A program made the position numbers and the translations under genes. Below are positions 47,536 through 60,379 of a stretch of DNA of 64,000 bases, piece by piece. Position 1 is the stretch's first letter, and every line of letters starts with the position of its first letter. The notes under the pieces are model-generated. The model did not search any database and was not told the DNA's origin. It worked only from the letters and a program-made list of their open reading frames with translations. This DNA is from Lepidurus packardi (lineage: Eukaryota > Arthropoda > Branchiopoda > Notostraca > Triopsidae): assembly GCA_023053545.1 (NCBI GenBank), contig JAKZAN010000006.1:5151001-5215000 (forward strand), in the 5' to 3' direction.

Positions 47536-48816
47536 AGGTTACATGTATAATACACCAATATACCATCACTCCCCTCCCTCTTTCTTTTTTCTATTTTAAC
47601 AATAAGCCATAATTTATTTTTTGCAAAAGTCGAGATAACGTATTGATGGATTAGACAGGTTCGGTTCGCTATAGACATTGATATTGAGATTTCGCTGCAA
47701 GTATAAGGAGCACGATATCCTTTATAGCATATCGAAACAAACCCCCGAAAACCATTTTGGGTTTATGATACGTTACAACCCATATCTATTATAGCCACAA
47801 CTCTTTCTTCACTTTTTTTTTATTGATTTTGATCACAGATTTGAGAATCGTGTTAAAGCTACAAGCAAAAGGTCTTTATTTTTATTATTTATTTTTTTTA
47901 CTAGTTTTATAGATCAGCTGTTTATAGCAATAGTAGGCGAATTCACGCCCAGATTTTAGAAGCTGTAAAAGGAAAAAATTCATTATTGCGGTTTGGGTCA
48001 AGTGGAAGCGGTTTTGGTTGCCCCTATCCAAAAAGTCATCCGAAGATTTATAAAAAAAAAAAAAAAAAAAAATCGACTAACGAGCCCGAGTTATTGCTCG
48101 CTTGGCAATGTGGTGTATAGTTTCACGCCCAATTATGTATAAGGGGCATGAAAAAGCGCGTGCCTCCTGCTTAGGAAGGTTCTAAAATCCTTTTCAACAA
48201 TAATATAGCATATCCGTCTGAACTTTTTTTTTTTTTTTTTTTTTTTTAAGTCTTCTTGGGCATCGTAAAGTGCATAAGCGTGCAAATATGCGGGCCCGAA
48301 ACGAGTTGTCTAATGTGTGAGTATGTGGGTATGAGACTGTGTGTTGGTGATCTGCCTTTGGGGGGCTTCTTTTGAATGTAGGCATCTTCCAGTTTTCCTT
48401 ATGTCTAGATCTCGTTTTTTTTTTTTTTTTTTTTTTTTTTTTGTAGTGAGTCCTTTTGTTTTGGAAGAAGAAAGAACATTCCGTTTAGACCACAAAACGA
48501 GGCATGTGAAACAAGCACTTTAACAGGGACCCAAACACATCATTATATGGACTAAACTGTATGTTAAAAGGTTATATAGCACCCATTCGCACTAGAGTGA
48601 CAAAAAACACACCACTATGGGAGCGCGTTTTGGTGTGTGTGTGTGTGTGTTTATGCGTGGAACCTGTCTGTTTAGAGTCGTTGCGAACGAATTGATCAAC
48701 GTAAAAGGAAGGTTTTGGAATGTTGGTAAGATTTTAAGAATCTTTTTTTCTAGAAAGTTTGTAGTTTAGCGTATCCTGAGAAGGCTGGATTTTTTTTCAA
48801 ATTTGTGTGATGAGGC
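47111..48816. other. Non-coding, homopolymer-rich stretch
   Basis: Poly-A near 47502-47533 and 48052-48071, poly-T near 48225-48247 and 48416-48442, and a (GT)n microsatellite at 48633-48650. No gene seen. Confidence 0.4.
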
Positions 48817-49190
48817 GTTCGCGAGATATTGGCAGAACAACCGGTTCGTGACGTCGCGGACGTGCCGCGGCGTGGCTCTGGGCACTCTGTAGTGTAACTG
48901 CTATCGTTCATAGCTTCTTTACTACTTGACGCATGATGGAAAGCAAGCTATCGTTGGAAACTAGATTTTACGCTCTATTTTCTAAACTGATGTTCTTCTT
49001 AATGGTGTTCGCGAGATAGTAGCAGAACCAACCTTAGTTCTTGACGTCACGGACGTGTCGCAACGCGTCGCGGCGTGGCTCCGGGCTTTCGTTCATAGCT
49101 GCGTTACTACTTGACGCATGATGGAAAGCAACATATCGTTAGAAACTAGATTTTACGCTCTATTTCTAAACCAATTTGCTTCTTGATGGT
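48817..49190. repeat. Two tandem ~190-bp units
   Basis: GTTCGCGAGATA starts at 48817 and 49007. Both units continue with TGACGTC-GGACGTG, GCGGCGTGGCTC, TTACTACTTGACGCATGATG and GAAACTAGATTTTACGCTCT. No coding potential. Confidence 0.85.
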
Positions 49191-50885
49191 TGCCCTTTAA
49201 GAGGCCTTTAATTCAATGGCAGGTTCAAGCCAACTCTAGGAAATCTACATCTACAACATTCTTTCCCATGATCTCTACTACTTTTAAGTATTCAGACAAT
49301 GTGTAGGACATCATGCAGTTGAAGAAGGAAGAAGGGCGTTCGTAAATGCTTCTTTTTTGAAAGCAAAGTCAACGTTTAAACATGTGTTTCTGCTTCACAA
49401 TGGAAGGTTAGACGAGTCCCATAAGTCCAAAAGTCCCAATAAAAAAAAGGTCTAATTTGCTGTTTGGGTAAAAGTAGTTGCACCTCTACTTATGGGTAGA
49501 CACAAGTGGTCTGTTGCATTAATAGTCGCGTCTCCATCCGAGAGTCCATTTAATCTTGCCAGCCTCTATATGGTCCGTGGCTGGACAAGGTAAGATTGCT
49601 GCTCCGTTTAGGATGAAGGAAGCCATCCTTATATACGCAAGCTTCAAAATAAGAAAAGCTTGCATGAGATTCGACTGTGTTTTAACTTGGCCGACTTTTT
49701 GTCTATCTATCTTTTCTTTCTTTTTGTAAAAACGAATCCTAAGACGCGATTATATGGAACATGTGTGTATGCATATGCGCGCCGAGCCGAGCGGAACTGA
49801 ACAAGACAACGTCCACTTTGGTCCATATCCATATGTCGGCGTCCGTTGCAGGCTGTCAAGTCTAATACCTGGAGGTAATGGGTTCGTACCAGTACTTGTG
49901 CTCCAGCTTATAGCATAAGCATGCCCAAAGCAGACATTCATGGCAGAGACAAGGCGTGAGTGTGGAAAATGAAACAAGGGGGGACTCTTGTATGTTTTGT
50001 CAAAAAAAAAAAAAAAACTCGTTCCGCTACTTTTAATAACCGCTTGCTGGCTATCGCTTTTTAGCTTAGATTGTACCTTTTGTGTGACAATGGCGGGGGG
50101 GGGGGGGGGGGTCCAACATTGCTGCTGGCTGCCGGGTTTCTCGCCCTTGGATTTTATTTTATTTTATTTTTTTAATTTCTTTTATAAAACTCTGTCCTAT
50201 AAAAAACACACACACTCATGAGAGAGAGTAAGTAGCATGTATAAGCTAATGTGTAAAGGCCAAAATAAAAAAAAAAAATACTTAGTTCGGTATGCGATCC
50301 GCGTCCGTTTCAAACTGTCGCTGTAGTTTGGGTAAACTGTGGTGCTCCAAAGGGCAAACCATGAAACCAGGCAAATTAACACAACCATATTTCGGTGCCA
50401 ATCCTTTTAATTTCCTATTCCCTTTTTTAGATCAACCTTTCTTTTCTGGTCTGTTTTTTGCTTTTAGTGAAACATGCTAGTCTTTTTCGGGGTATTCTTT
50501 TTTTTTTTTTTAAATGGCTCTCTTTATCCAATTTGCAAGTTTAACACATCCATGCCAAGCTGAGAACCTGAAAGCGTGATTGTAAAATCCTCAATTAGGG
50601 TAAAGAATCCTTGTTACGTTTGGATGTAACAGGTATTGACACTGCGGAACCAATTCGGGTAATAACCTGATACCTTCTAGAACCAAGTCTTTTGGGCACG
50701 GGAATGGGTTCTTTACGAGGTTTAGAAACACCTTAATTTCCAAGTTAATTCCTACTTACACGCCCAAAATGCTTAACTGCATTGCTAAAAAAATTACAAG
50801 TATTTAACGCTATTATAAAGAGGATTAAAACAGGGAGTGAGGCGGGTTGTTTCAAGATTGTTTTGGATTTTAGTGCATGGTTCCA
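49191..50885. other. Non-coding stretch
   Basis: I see no gene. It holds a poly-A at about 50002-50016 and a poly-G at about 50094-50111. Open frames run through these tracts. Confidence 0.3.
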
Positions 50886-51500
50886 CTAGGCTGACATGGT
50901 TGTATTCACTGTTGACGCCATTTTGTTGCATTTGTTTAGTTCGGTGTATTCATTGTTGCTGCCATTCGGGTTTCCCCTGGCAAAATACGCGGCAAACATG
51001 CTTCCAGAGTGAATAGGACGGCTCCTGTGCTGACATGGTTTTATTCTCTGTTGACGCCATCTTGTTTCATATATTTGGTTCGTTGGATTCATTGTTGCTG
51101 CCGGTCGGGTTTTCTGCCGGCAAAACATGGGCAAAGTATGCTGCCAACAAGTTTCTAGAGTGAATGGGAGGCGTCACACTCGTTGAACCCTCAAAAGCAA
51201 GTTAAAGTGTGCAACATACCTACATTTGGAGGTTAAGTCCCAAGTTGTCTTCAAAAAGTGGCAAGTACTTGACAGTATTAACCCAGTGAGTGACGTGGAT
51301 TGGTTTGGACTTTAGTACAAGGGACACCCGTTATGTCACTATGGACGCCATTTTGTTTCATTGATTGTATTCGTTGTATTCATTGTTGCTGCCATTCGGG
51401 TTTCCTGCCGGCAAAACAGGGGCTAAGTATGCTGCAAACATGTTACAGAGTGAATTGGAGGCGATACACTCGTTGTAACCCCAAAGGCAAGTTAAACTCT
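50886..51500. repeat. Three diverged units containing GACGCCATYTTG and CATTGTTGCTGCC
   Basis: Units near 50891, 51030 and 51290 share CTGTTGACGCCATTTTGTT, ATTCATTGTTGCTGCC, TCGGGTTTCC-TGCCGGCAAA and CAGAGTGAAT. The GCCATYTTG core again resembles a YY1/Pho site. Confidence 0.8.
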
Positions 51501-52260
51501 AAAAACGCGTGCAACCTATGGCAATAAAATGTGGTATTAAAGCATATGTAGTGTGCACAGTGGTACAGGATACTTTTGTTTCGTCTTCTTTTTGATTCCT
51601 TTTAACTTGTTTCTGGAAGTCTCCTCCCAGTTTTGCTGAGACTTCCAACAGTCCCTCTTCCTTAGGGAAAAGCAAAAGAAAAAAGACAATAATATGGGGA
51701 AATGAGAGTCCAAATGGCTTTGGAGCCTTTGGAACCTTCGAACCCGCAAACGAGACAACAGACCGGAATCATGAAAAAAGCAAACCAGTATCAGACGAAG
51801 AGTAGCGGAGGGCCAATATAAGCGTGTATGATAAACGAGGGTCCACTTGATGATCGCAATTCATAAACGTTTGTGCTCGAAACAATGCCGATGCGACTTG
51901 CATGACAACTTGGGATGCCAAACGTCAATAAAAAGCTCCAAACAAAAACAAATCTCACATACAATAGAAACCCAAACCCAAAGGCTGTCTTAGCGCAGAC
52001 CCCAACGTTATTTGCATACAATTTTTGGTAATGGGATCCGTTACAAGCAGGCGGAAGACTGACTGGTTAATATGCAAGATCCATCACGTTCATCCAATGT
52101 ATTCAACAGTTTCCTCTCTCTCTCTCTTTCTCTCTTTTTCGCTTGGCATTTCTTGCGAGCTCTTTCCCAATGATTCCCCGCGTATGTCCACAGTTTTCTA
52201 ATTCCCTCTTCAAAGGAAAGACGGACAACGGCACCAAAAAGAGGCGGCTTGGCTTTTCAC
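51501..52260. other. Non-coding stretch downstream of the signal-peptide exon
   Basis: It could contain further exons of the minus-strand candidate at 52261-52376, but I could not identify any with support. A CT-rich microsatellite lies at 52112-52139. Confidence 0.3.
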
Positions 52261-52376
52261 CTAGCATCATCAACAACACTTTGCAAATTTGGGATTTTGG
52301 TGTCGATCACTTCTGCTCGGATCGGAACTTGCAACACTGACAAGCCAAAGACAGCCAGAGCAAGCAAAAGGGCCAT
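52261..52376 (-). CDS. Possible first exon of a secreted protein
   Basis: ATG at 52376 opens MALLLALAVFGLSVLQVPIR, then AEVIDTKIPNLQSVVDDA, ending AG/GTGAAA, a usable donor. The N-terminus is a textbook signal peptide (hydrophobic core, small residues, likely cut before AEV). The exon is 116 nt and leaves two bases of a split codon. No downstream exon was found, so the product is unknown. An alternative is chance: hydrophobic Leu/Ala runs can arise in random GC-richer DNA. Confidence 0.4.
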
Positions 52377-53219
52377 GACCCATGGAAAAAAAGTAAAAAA
52401 AGTTTTAGCAGATGACGAGCGGCCAGTAGGATAGACTCTTGTACTATGGAGCTCGTACGTGAGCATTCCCATGTACTGGCGGGAATTCAAAGGATACCAA
52501 AAAGAGGCGAAGAACGGAATCCCCCGTCAAACGAAAAGGGCAACGTATTCCAACAAAACTTGTCTTGTTAAAGCAGTTCTAAAAAAAAGGTGGCAATTTA
52601 GAACTGCATTTGGGCGTGCACTCACCGTTCAGATAGTACCAAAGTGGACGAATTGATTTACAGGCTCCGCTCTAAGCTTCACACGGGTTTTAGGCTTTAA
52701 TCCTCGACCACGTATAAACCCATACAATACTTCAAGCAAAAGAAAGCGAAAGAAACCAAAAAACAAGGAAATTAAAACAAAAATTGTGCGCCCCAAAGTA
52801 GTCAAACCAACAAAAAGTAAACAAAACGTGTACCTCTATTTTATTTTAGTTTTTGTTGGGGGGGGGGGGGGGGGGGGGGGGTCTTCTTACCATCATCGCA
52901 AATGAACGATGGGGCGGCTTAAAACCATCCCGCCACCCAATAAAGCAACAACAAAAAATTACAAGAAAAAAAGAAATTACCAACTTTTCGCCTAATTGAG
53001 ATCCCGAGATTTTAAACCCTAAAAAAGTTTTCCAAAATATTTCCAATTCAACGTGATCTCTCACTAACATCTAAACTCAGGTTACATTCAGAATAGACTT
53101 ACATCTCTGCCCCCCAAAAAAAACTGTGCCCCCTGCCATGTAAAGCAATAAATAAAATGGTCAAATGACGTCATCACCTTGAAAACCACATGGCAATAAT
53201 GAACTACCTATGTCGAAAG
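52377..53219. other. Non-coding stretch
   Basis: Upstream flank of the signal-peptide exon, with a poly-G run at about 52857-52881. No gene seen. Confidence 0.3.
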
Positions 53220-53890
53220 ATAATTCATGGTTGGACAATCGTTCTAAAGTGACGTGGTGAGAAGCCAATTCATTGTTGAAACTCCAATTCGTACTTGAAA
53301 CTCGAATTCATAGTTGAAACTCAATTTCTCAAACTCAGATTCATAGTTGAAACTCGAATTCGTTGTTGAGATCAGCTACGTTGTCGTGAATCCAGTTCAT
53401 TGTTGAAACTCATCTTCATTGCTCAAACTGAAATTCATAGTTGAAACTCCAATTCGTAGTTGAAACTCGAATTCATAGTTGAAACTCGAATTCGTAGTTG
53501 AAACTCGAATTCGTAGTTGAAACTCAATTGCTCAAACTCAGATTCACAGTTGAAACTCGAATTCGTTGTTGAGATCAGCTACGTTGTCGTGAATCCAGTT
53601 CATTGTTAAAACCCATCTTCATTGCCCAAACTGAAATTCCTAGTTCAAACTGAAATTCGTAGTTGAAACTCGAATTCATAGTTGAAACTCAATTGCTCAA
53701 ACTCAGATTCACAGTTGAAACTCGAATTCGTTGTTGAGATCAGCTACGTTGTCGTGAATCCAGTTCATTGTTGAAACTCGTCTTCCTTACTCAAACTGAA
53801 ATTCCTAGTTGAAACTCAAATTCGTTGTTGAAATCATTTTCATGGTTGAGAATTCAGTTCATGGCGGAAACTCGAATTCATAGTTGAAAA
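53220..53890. repeat. GTTGAAACTCGAATTCAT-type minisatellite with ~180-bp higher-order units
   Basis: An 18-bp basic unit (AGTTGAAACTCGAATTCR) repeats many times. A longer block, CTCAAACTCAGATTCACAGT to GAGATCAGCTACGTTGTCGT and GAATCCAGTTCATTGTT, recurs near 53330, 53535 and 53700. No coding potential. Confidence 0.9.
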
Positions 53891-55169
53891 GCCTTATCCC
53901 ATAACAATGTTCACTGTAACTTGGAACGCTAACCTTATTGGCGTAAAAGGTAGTATAGTAAGCTGTTTCTGGCAGTGTATAAAGGTAGTAAGTACCCTTT
54001 GTAATCGGAAATGGGAACCGTGTAATGGACCATACTAAAGCTCTGCTTGTATACTAACTTGTTCTTGCTCTTGGAAGTCAAGTCCTTGGAAGTGCTACAG
54101 ATCCAAGTGGGTTTGATGTTTTGTTAAAAAAACGTCAACCCACTTTGATGTGTCGCGCCCTGGCAAAGGACTGGAACTAGAAAACAACTGGATAAGAAAA
54201 CAAAAGCCCCTCCGGAGTAGCATATAACCTATACTGTATTAAAAGAAGTTTTTTTGGGAGCAGCACAGTTGCATATCGCCACGAGGTTTTGGGTGTGCGG
54301 GGTCCACATCACTTTCGGCTTCGGCGACTTCGGCGACGGACCAACGACCCACTCTTAAGCAAATTGATTGCACACTTCCAAATCTTTCTTTCTTTTGGGC
54401 CTATGATTAATGTTCACCTAGGACCATGCACACATATATAAATGTGTGTGCTATTTAGATGTGTTTTGATGTTTAAACTTTGCCTTTTTCTTCCCATTTT
54501 GTCAGGAGTCCGTGAGTTCCCGAAATTTGGAACTTTTTAGATGATTTGAATATTTGAACTTTTTAGATCATTTGGAATATTAGCCTTATTTTCTATTCCA
54601 ACCAGGCACTTTAAAAAGGCGAACATTGTTTTTTTCCCTGTTTGATCACCTTCCAAAATAGACTAATCAAAATAAAAAATAACAGTGGGGAAAAAAATGG
54701 GATGTGCCCTATTTGGTTTGACCTGCAAGTTATGCATTTTTTATTTGGGTTAGCGGAGTAAAAAAAAAAAAAAAAATACAAAAAAAATGAATGTATGTGC
54801 TTTGGGAATGTATTGACTCGCATTCCGTTCTCTCCTAATGTGTCGTGCAGAGCAACTTAAGGTGTGTATGAAAGAATGCCATACGACAAACAAGAGCTCT
54901 AAAGAACAACTCAAGAAGACAGGATTGGTTGTAGTTTAAACCTCATCTTGACAGAAGCATTTCGCCCTTTTTACCTTGTGTTTGGGATGGTTGATTTAAA
55001 CTGACACTCTAGAATCCAAGCGTTAAAACAACACATATCAAAGACTCTTTTGCCTTTGCTATTATAAGTTAATCCCTGGTTTCCTCAAGCACATGATTAA
55101 CAACGTATCCTCTGATTAGCATTGTGGATGATACGGCGTTTGGGATACAGAATCAGTTCCGGTTTCAAG
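53891..55169. other. Non-coding stretch
   Basis: No conserved exon seen on either strand. Confidence 0.3.
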
Positions 55170-55580
55170 CTTCTTTATTGGTCAAGGACAACAAACCCCC
55201 CGAAAGTGAGCAAAGTTCCATTTCCACTTCCTCAGTGAGATTTCTCTGCTGAGCCTGTTTTCCTGGTGATTCGAACCTGCAGTCCAGCAACAATGAAAAC
55301 TTTTCCCGTCAAAATACAAAAAAAAATTCTTTGTTGAGCCTAGTTTCACGATTGAAACGTACCACAACAGTGAAATAGTTTGTCCCGTCACAAAACGACA
55401 TAAAATTTCCTTGTTGAGTCGATTGGCCATGAGATTGAAACGTACCGCAACAATGAAAATGCCTTCCTGTTCAAATGTACGCAAAATTTCTTGGTTGAGC
55501 CTTTTCTTGAAATTGAAATTGAAACTTCAACAGTGACATTTTTTCAAAATCAACTCAAAATTTCTGTGTTGGGTCTGTTT
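55170..55580. repeat. ~80-bp diverged tandem repeat, about five units
   Basis: Units contain TTGTTGAGCCTRTTTTC, GATTGAAACGTACC-CAACA and ACAATGAAAAT..TTCCYGTC. AACAATG and its variant AACAGTG occur once per unit. Confidence 0.8.
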
Positions 55581-57049
55581 TCGTTGAGCTATTTGAGCTA
55601 ATTTTAAGTGGAATGAATCTTTCTAAGAATTCAGTTTAATTCCGTAAATGAGCGCTAATTAATTAACTACAAAAGAGCTATTTAATTCTTGTAATTCTTG
55701 ACTGTTTTTAGTACGCAGAGAAGAGTTGATCCTAAATAGTATAGAAACTTGATCCTAAGCACCGCATCGTTACAAGTTACCTTCCAAATGGATTTTTTTC
55801 TGACCTTTTTTCCGTGTCAAACGCGTAGTAAATAAATAGTAATAAATAGAACAACCCCTCTACCCTATTCTCATCAATAATACTACTCTAGTTTGAAGGA
55901 TGTTAGTGGATAACTATTATCTAAAGTTGGAAAATATCTGAAAAATTCTTCACTTCCCTTCTGTATCTCGCTTCTTTAACCACATAACCATCCTAAATCT
56001 TCTAATTGTAACGTAAATATCTTGCACAATATTACTCTCTTATACACTCTACAAATTATACTAAGTAAAGGCATTCAGAAATTCAAATAAGCCATTTTGA
56101 GTCTAAGCAAGTCGTCAACTCCAAAGTTGGGTGTCAGTTTCGAGTTCGAAGTTGACGACAGAGTGCGCGTCTTGTCTTGTTTTTACGCTGCGCCAGTTTG
56201 GGGTCTTTGCTGTGGGGGTGCACTTTACCTTTTCCCCTACCTATACCTTTATATCAGGCCCAGGATTGGTAGTTCAGACTATCTCATCGGTATCAGTCGT
56301 CCCCCCCCCCCCCCCAGTGCAGAGCGGTGCGCTGCATCTCTTACTACACGATACGCTCCACTACCCAAGCCCTGCACTAGTCGTGTATCTACGGTGTATA
56401 CAGCCAAAGCCAAGGCAGTCCGGTGAGAGGAAAACCCCATCTCTTGTCCCGTGTTAGAGCGCTTGGGCGTTCAGTCTCTGTTTTACCTGGCAAGTGAAAG
56501 GGTGGCTTTCTGGATTTTCCTACCTATTCCCCCGTCCAAACGTTCTTGAGTTCTCACAAACCTTTTAGTTCGTTTTCCAAAGGTTTCGTGGACTACCAAC
56601 CCCCCCTTTTGCAACACAAACACTTGAACCCCCTAAAAAAAACACTAAAAAAGCACGAAAAAAGTTATTCATCCCATAAAAATAAGTAGCAAAAACCTGG
56701 TGATTCTTGAGCCGTTCCATAGTGAATCTTTTCACCCAAAAGAAAAAGTTTTCAGATAACCTTATCTGGGAGTCTGGTGTTATTTTAAAACCGCTTTGGA
56801 TTAATTGATTTCAAATTTTCCCCAACACCCAACCCCCCCAAAAACCTATTTTCCCAAACTAGAATTGATGGAACTATAAAACCCCAAAGTGCTCCTAGAA
56901 ATTTTGGAAAATTAAGCGAAATTTTCCCAACTTTTTCAAAGTTTTCAAGTGTTGGGACATTAGATACTTCCGCCTAATGCTGTGTTAAATTCGGAAGAAA
57001 ATAATAAAAAAAAGATAGAAGTCAATGAATATGGAAGGTAGTTCAAGTT
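55581..57049. other. Non-coding stretch
   Basis: Open frames at 56097-56457 run through a poly-C tract and are not conserved in any way I recognise. Confidence 0.3.
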
Positions 57050-57590
57050 GAAAGCTGGGACTGTGAGGAAAGCACTCCTGGATGCGGATTTGTTTTACAT
57101 GAGTGCACAGTTAGGTGTTCGGTTTGTGCAGCCAGCCCTGCATCGGGCTCGTTCAGTATGCCCTTATCACCGGCCGCAGTCGGTAGCAGTTGTTCGATTC
57201 CTCGATTCCTGGGCCTGGGCTCGCCGCTCTCCGCAAGCTGCTGGCAGTGACAACTACGGTTCCTCCTCCTCGTCCGCTTACTACGACGGCTTCTACCAGC
57301 GTCCCACAGGAACGGTACCAGTAGCAGTAGCCAGCAGAGCACCCATGTGTCATGTCAAACGGGAGCGGGTTAGCCATAGTCTCAGCTTGGGTGCCTCTTT
57401 CTTTTCATTGTTGCGTCTGGTCACTCAACGACTTTACTTGCCAGTGGTAGTGCCCTTCTACTACTCTTTCCCTTGCTGTATGTGTGCCACACGTGCAACG
57501 ACACGCACACGCACAGGTACACCCGACATTACGACCGAGACCCGGCCCTCATGTCGAGCGGATAGCGCCACATGTTGATAACGAGGTAAG
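57050..57590 (+). other. GC-rich island ending in a splice donor; possible 5' exon
   Basis: This block is clearly richer in G+C than its AT-rich surroundings and is open on both strands for 170-300 nt. It ends ATGTTGATAACGAG/GTAAGA, so a leader exon with ATG near 57572 is possible. The long plus-strand frame (57048-57578) encodes nothing I recognise. No downstream exon was found within the window. Confidence 0.3.
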
Positions 57591-60379
57591 AAAACCATTC
57601 ATTCCCTAAACCCTCCAACAATTCATTTTAATTTAATGTTATCAATTTAAGAGCGTTTTAATGTCATAGTATTAATTAAAAGTGCGTTAAAGGTTTGGTT
57701 TCTAGTTTATTAGCCAAAAAAATTGGTTTAATTTCTAGTTTGTTAGCTAAGATTACTAGAATTCAGAAGATTTCAGGAGTCGGTGGCGTCATTCTGCGCT
57801 GGATTCTTTGAACCACGTGGTAGGTTAGTTTTACGCATAAAAATTCGCCGAGGTCTTATCTGCGAGCCAATGGTACGATTGATGGGGCCAGTTATGACGT
57901 CAGAGTATCTTCCAAGGTTCCCCAAATCGAAATAAACGCTTCAAAAATTATACTAAAAAAAATCAAAGAATGGCTTTTTACGACGGATTAATCTGTTAGG
58001 AGGTCTTAAGTTTATTTTTATTATTTTGTATTTATTTTAAAGTATAAGAACGGAAAAATTAAGCGTGGATATAAACTTTTCGAAATGTTGATAACGTTTT
58101 TGGTCCATCGAAAGAAATAAAAAGGAGGTAGGAGGGGGAGGGATTAGGTCTAGACCGGAAATATGGGTGGCATGTGTCGTAAGTTTTGATACTTGCTCCC
58201 GGAATTACACACGCTTAACCTTTTTATGTATTTCAATAACACAAGGATAATCTAATCACGAAAAAGTTTAAAAAAAAAAAAAAAAAATCACTGTCGTTTT
58301 CCCTGGCGAACGTCATTGGGGTTTCGAGTTATGCGTTTGTTTGTTGTTTTCAGTTCGCTGGGACTTTCCTTTCGCACCTTTTTTTTATTATACCCCCTCT
58401 CCAAATCCGGAATTTCCATTCTTATTTTTCTTTGCAGTCCCATTCTTATTTTTCTTTGCAGTCCCATTCTTATTTTTCTTCGTGAGAAAACGGGTGAAAT
58501 TCAAATTTCGCGCCGCGCTATCTAATTTTTGTTGCAATTTGTATTTTCTCGGAATTTCCTCAAGATTTCAAGGTTATTTTTTTCAAATTCCAAATAACTC
58601 TATCAGGCCTTCCTTACCAGTAACTTGAAATCCGGTTTGAAACGATTTAATTTTTAAAATAGAAAAATTAATTGAAATTTCGTGAAATTCAAATCTCGCG
58701 CCCAACGGTAATTTCCGTTATAATTTGAATTTTCTGGCAAATTCTTCCAGGTTTTCAATACATTTTCTCAGATTCCGAACTCCTCTATCAAGCCTTCCTT
58801 AATAATACCTTGAAATCCAGATTGAAACTATACATTATATTTAAAAAAAAAAAAAGCTAAATTTCGGCTTTTTTCCGAGAATTACACATTTCTTTTGGTG
58901 TTTTCCACGTTTTAAAAGCTCGCAGACCTCGTGATTCAAGACTGGCGAGTACTGGGCATTGAAAACAGGACATGATTTGCTCAACTCGTTAAACTGAAGG
59001 TTGTTAGACCCGTTTTTGTCACGCAAAAGATGCGAAAGACGCTAAAGTTGTAAGTCACGCCAAAAATTTAGCGTGAGGCCTGGATCGCTTAGAACCTCCT
59101 TTGTCTTGTTTTCTTCCTCTTTTCCCTCTTTATTTTTATTTTCACGTCCATCTTCATTGTTGTCCCACTATCTTCTGTCTTTTGAGTCACTTTCAAACCC
59201 TACTGGAGGAAAGGGAACGATCGTTTTTGCGTTCAGGTCCATGATGGAGCAGTTACAAAGTACTTGACACTGACGTTTCTATTGAAGGAAAAATGTGTTA
59301 CCGAATTGTCGGAAACGAGCGTGAAATTTTTTGTCCATGTCATTTTCGGGGTCCATCGAAGGTAGAGAAACCAAAATTTTGGGACCGAAAAAAAAAAAAG
59401 ATTTACCTTACCTCCCCCCTTGACGCATTTGGGAGGGTTTGGCTTCGCTCACCTTGATTTTTATCCCAGTTCGTTTTTTTTTCGACTCTTTATGGCGTTG
59501 ATGGGCCGATAAGGCACGAGGTCGGGTCACTTGAGGGGACAAGGAAGGTGTCTTGAGTACCGGCCATTTTTTCGCTCACCCCCAAAAAGTTCAAACCCTT
59601 CAGTGGGGACGGTTTGGGGAATGTCAACCGTTTCGGGGGGGCTGGCGCACGCTCCTTGACCCGAAGAATGTGCAGCAGAACTGCGTCAAACTTTCTATGA
59701 TATCCCTGGTCAAATTTTGTGGGTTGGGGTTGAACGCAAAGTGTTTGGGGCCAGCGTAAGGAGAGTGTTTGAAGATGCGAGAAAGCAAGGGAACTTTAGC
59801 TCGGCCAAAGGGACCGCGTAGCACATTAGAAGGAAAGACAACATTGAAGAGGCAATTTTTTTTTTTTTTTTTTGGGTGGGGAAGGAAGTGTCTGGGTCTA
59901 CCTGTCGAGAGTGCAGGAAGAGGAGAATTGGTAATAGGAAGATTAAGGAAAATATTATAGTAAAAAAAGAAGATATGAAAGAGTTTGGCGAAAAGGCGCA
60001 AGCGAAGCTTTGAGGCCGACAAGAGTGTTTCTGGGGCTTGTGAAAAGCTGGTTGGTATGCATGTTGGGACTCGTAACGTGTGTGATGGACAAAGCAGCTC
60101 GTCGCAGTCATTATCCGAAAGTTCACGCCTCCCTAGACTTGCTAATTTTTCCTTAAGGGGGTATTCTTAATGCAGATCCGTTTGCGCTCAGCCATACCGA
60201 AACGCGTGATCTGCGTAAGGTATAGAACGGTAAAGGTGGGTTGCGTTGAACGCGCATGCGCTGAACCTGGTGGCTATTCTTAAAGTCACTTCCAAATGGA
60301 GAGAAATGCGAGGCTAATAGTGCAGTTAAGGGAATGGTTAGCTTTCGAGGGTGTAAACGAATCCTTACGATAAACGATA
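57591..60379. other. Non-coding stretch with a 24-bp repeat
   Basis: A 24-bp unit, CCCATTCTTATTTTTCTTTG + CAGT, repeats about three times at 58415-58480. Diverged duplicates of the following sequence (AATTTCGTGAAATTCAAAT..) lie at 58490-58810. No gene seen. Confidence 0.4.

Noticed and set aside
55255..55290. tRNA-like B box (GGTTCGAATC on the minus strand)
   Set aside because: The arms of a T stem do not pair and there is no A box or acceptor stem at the right distance.
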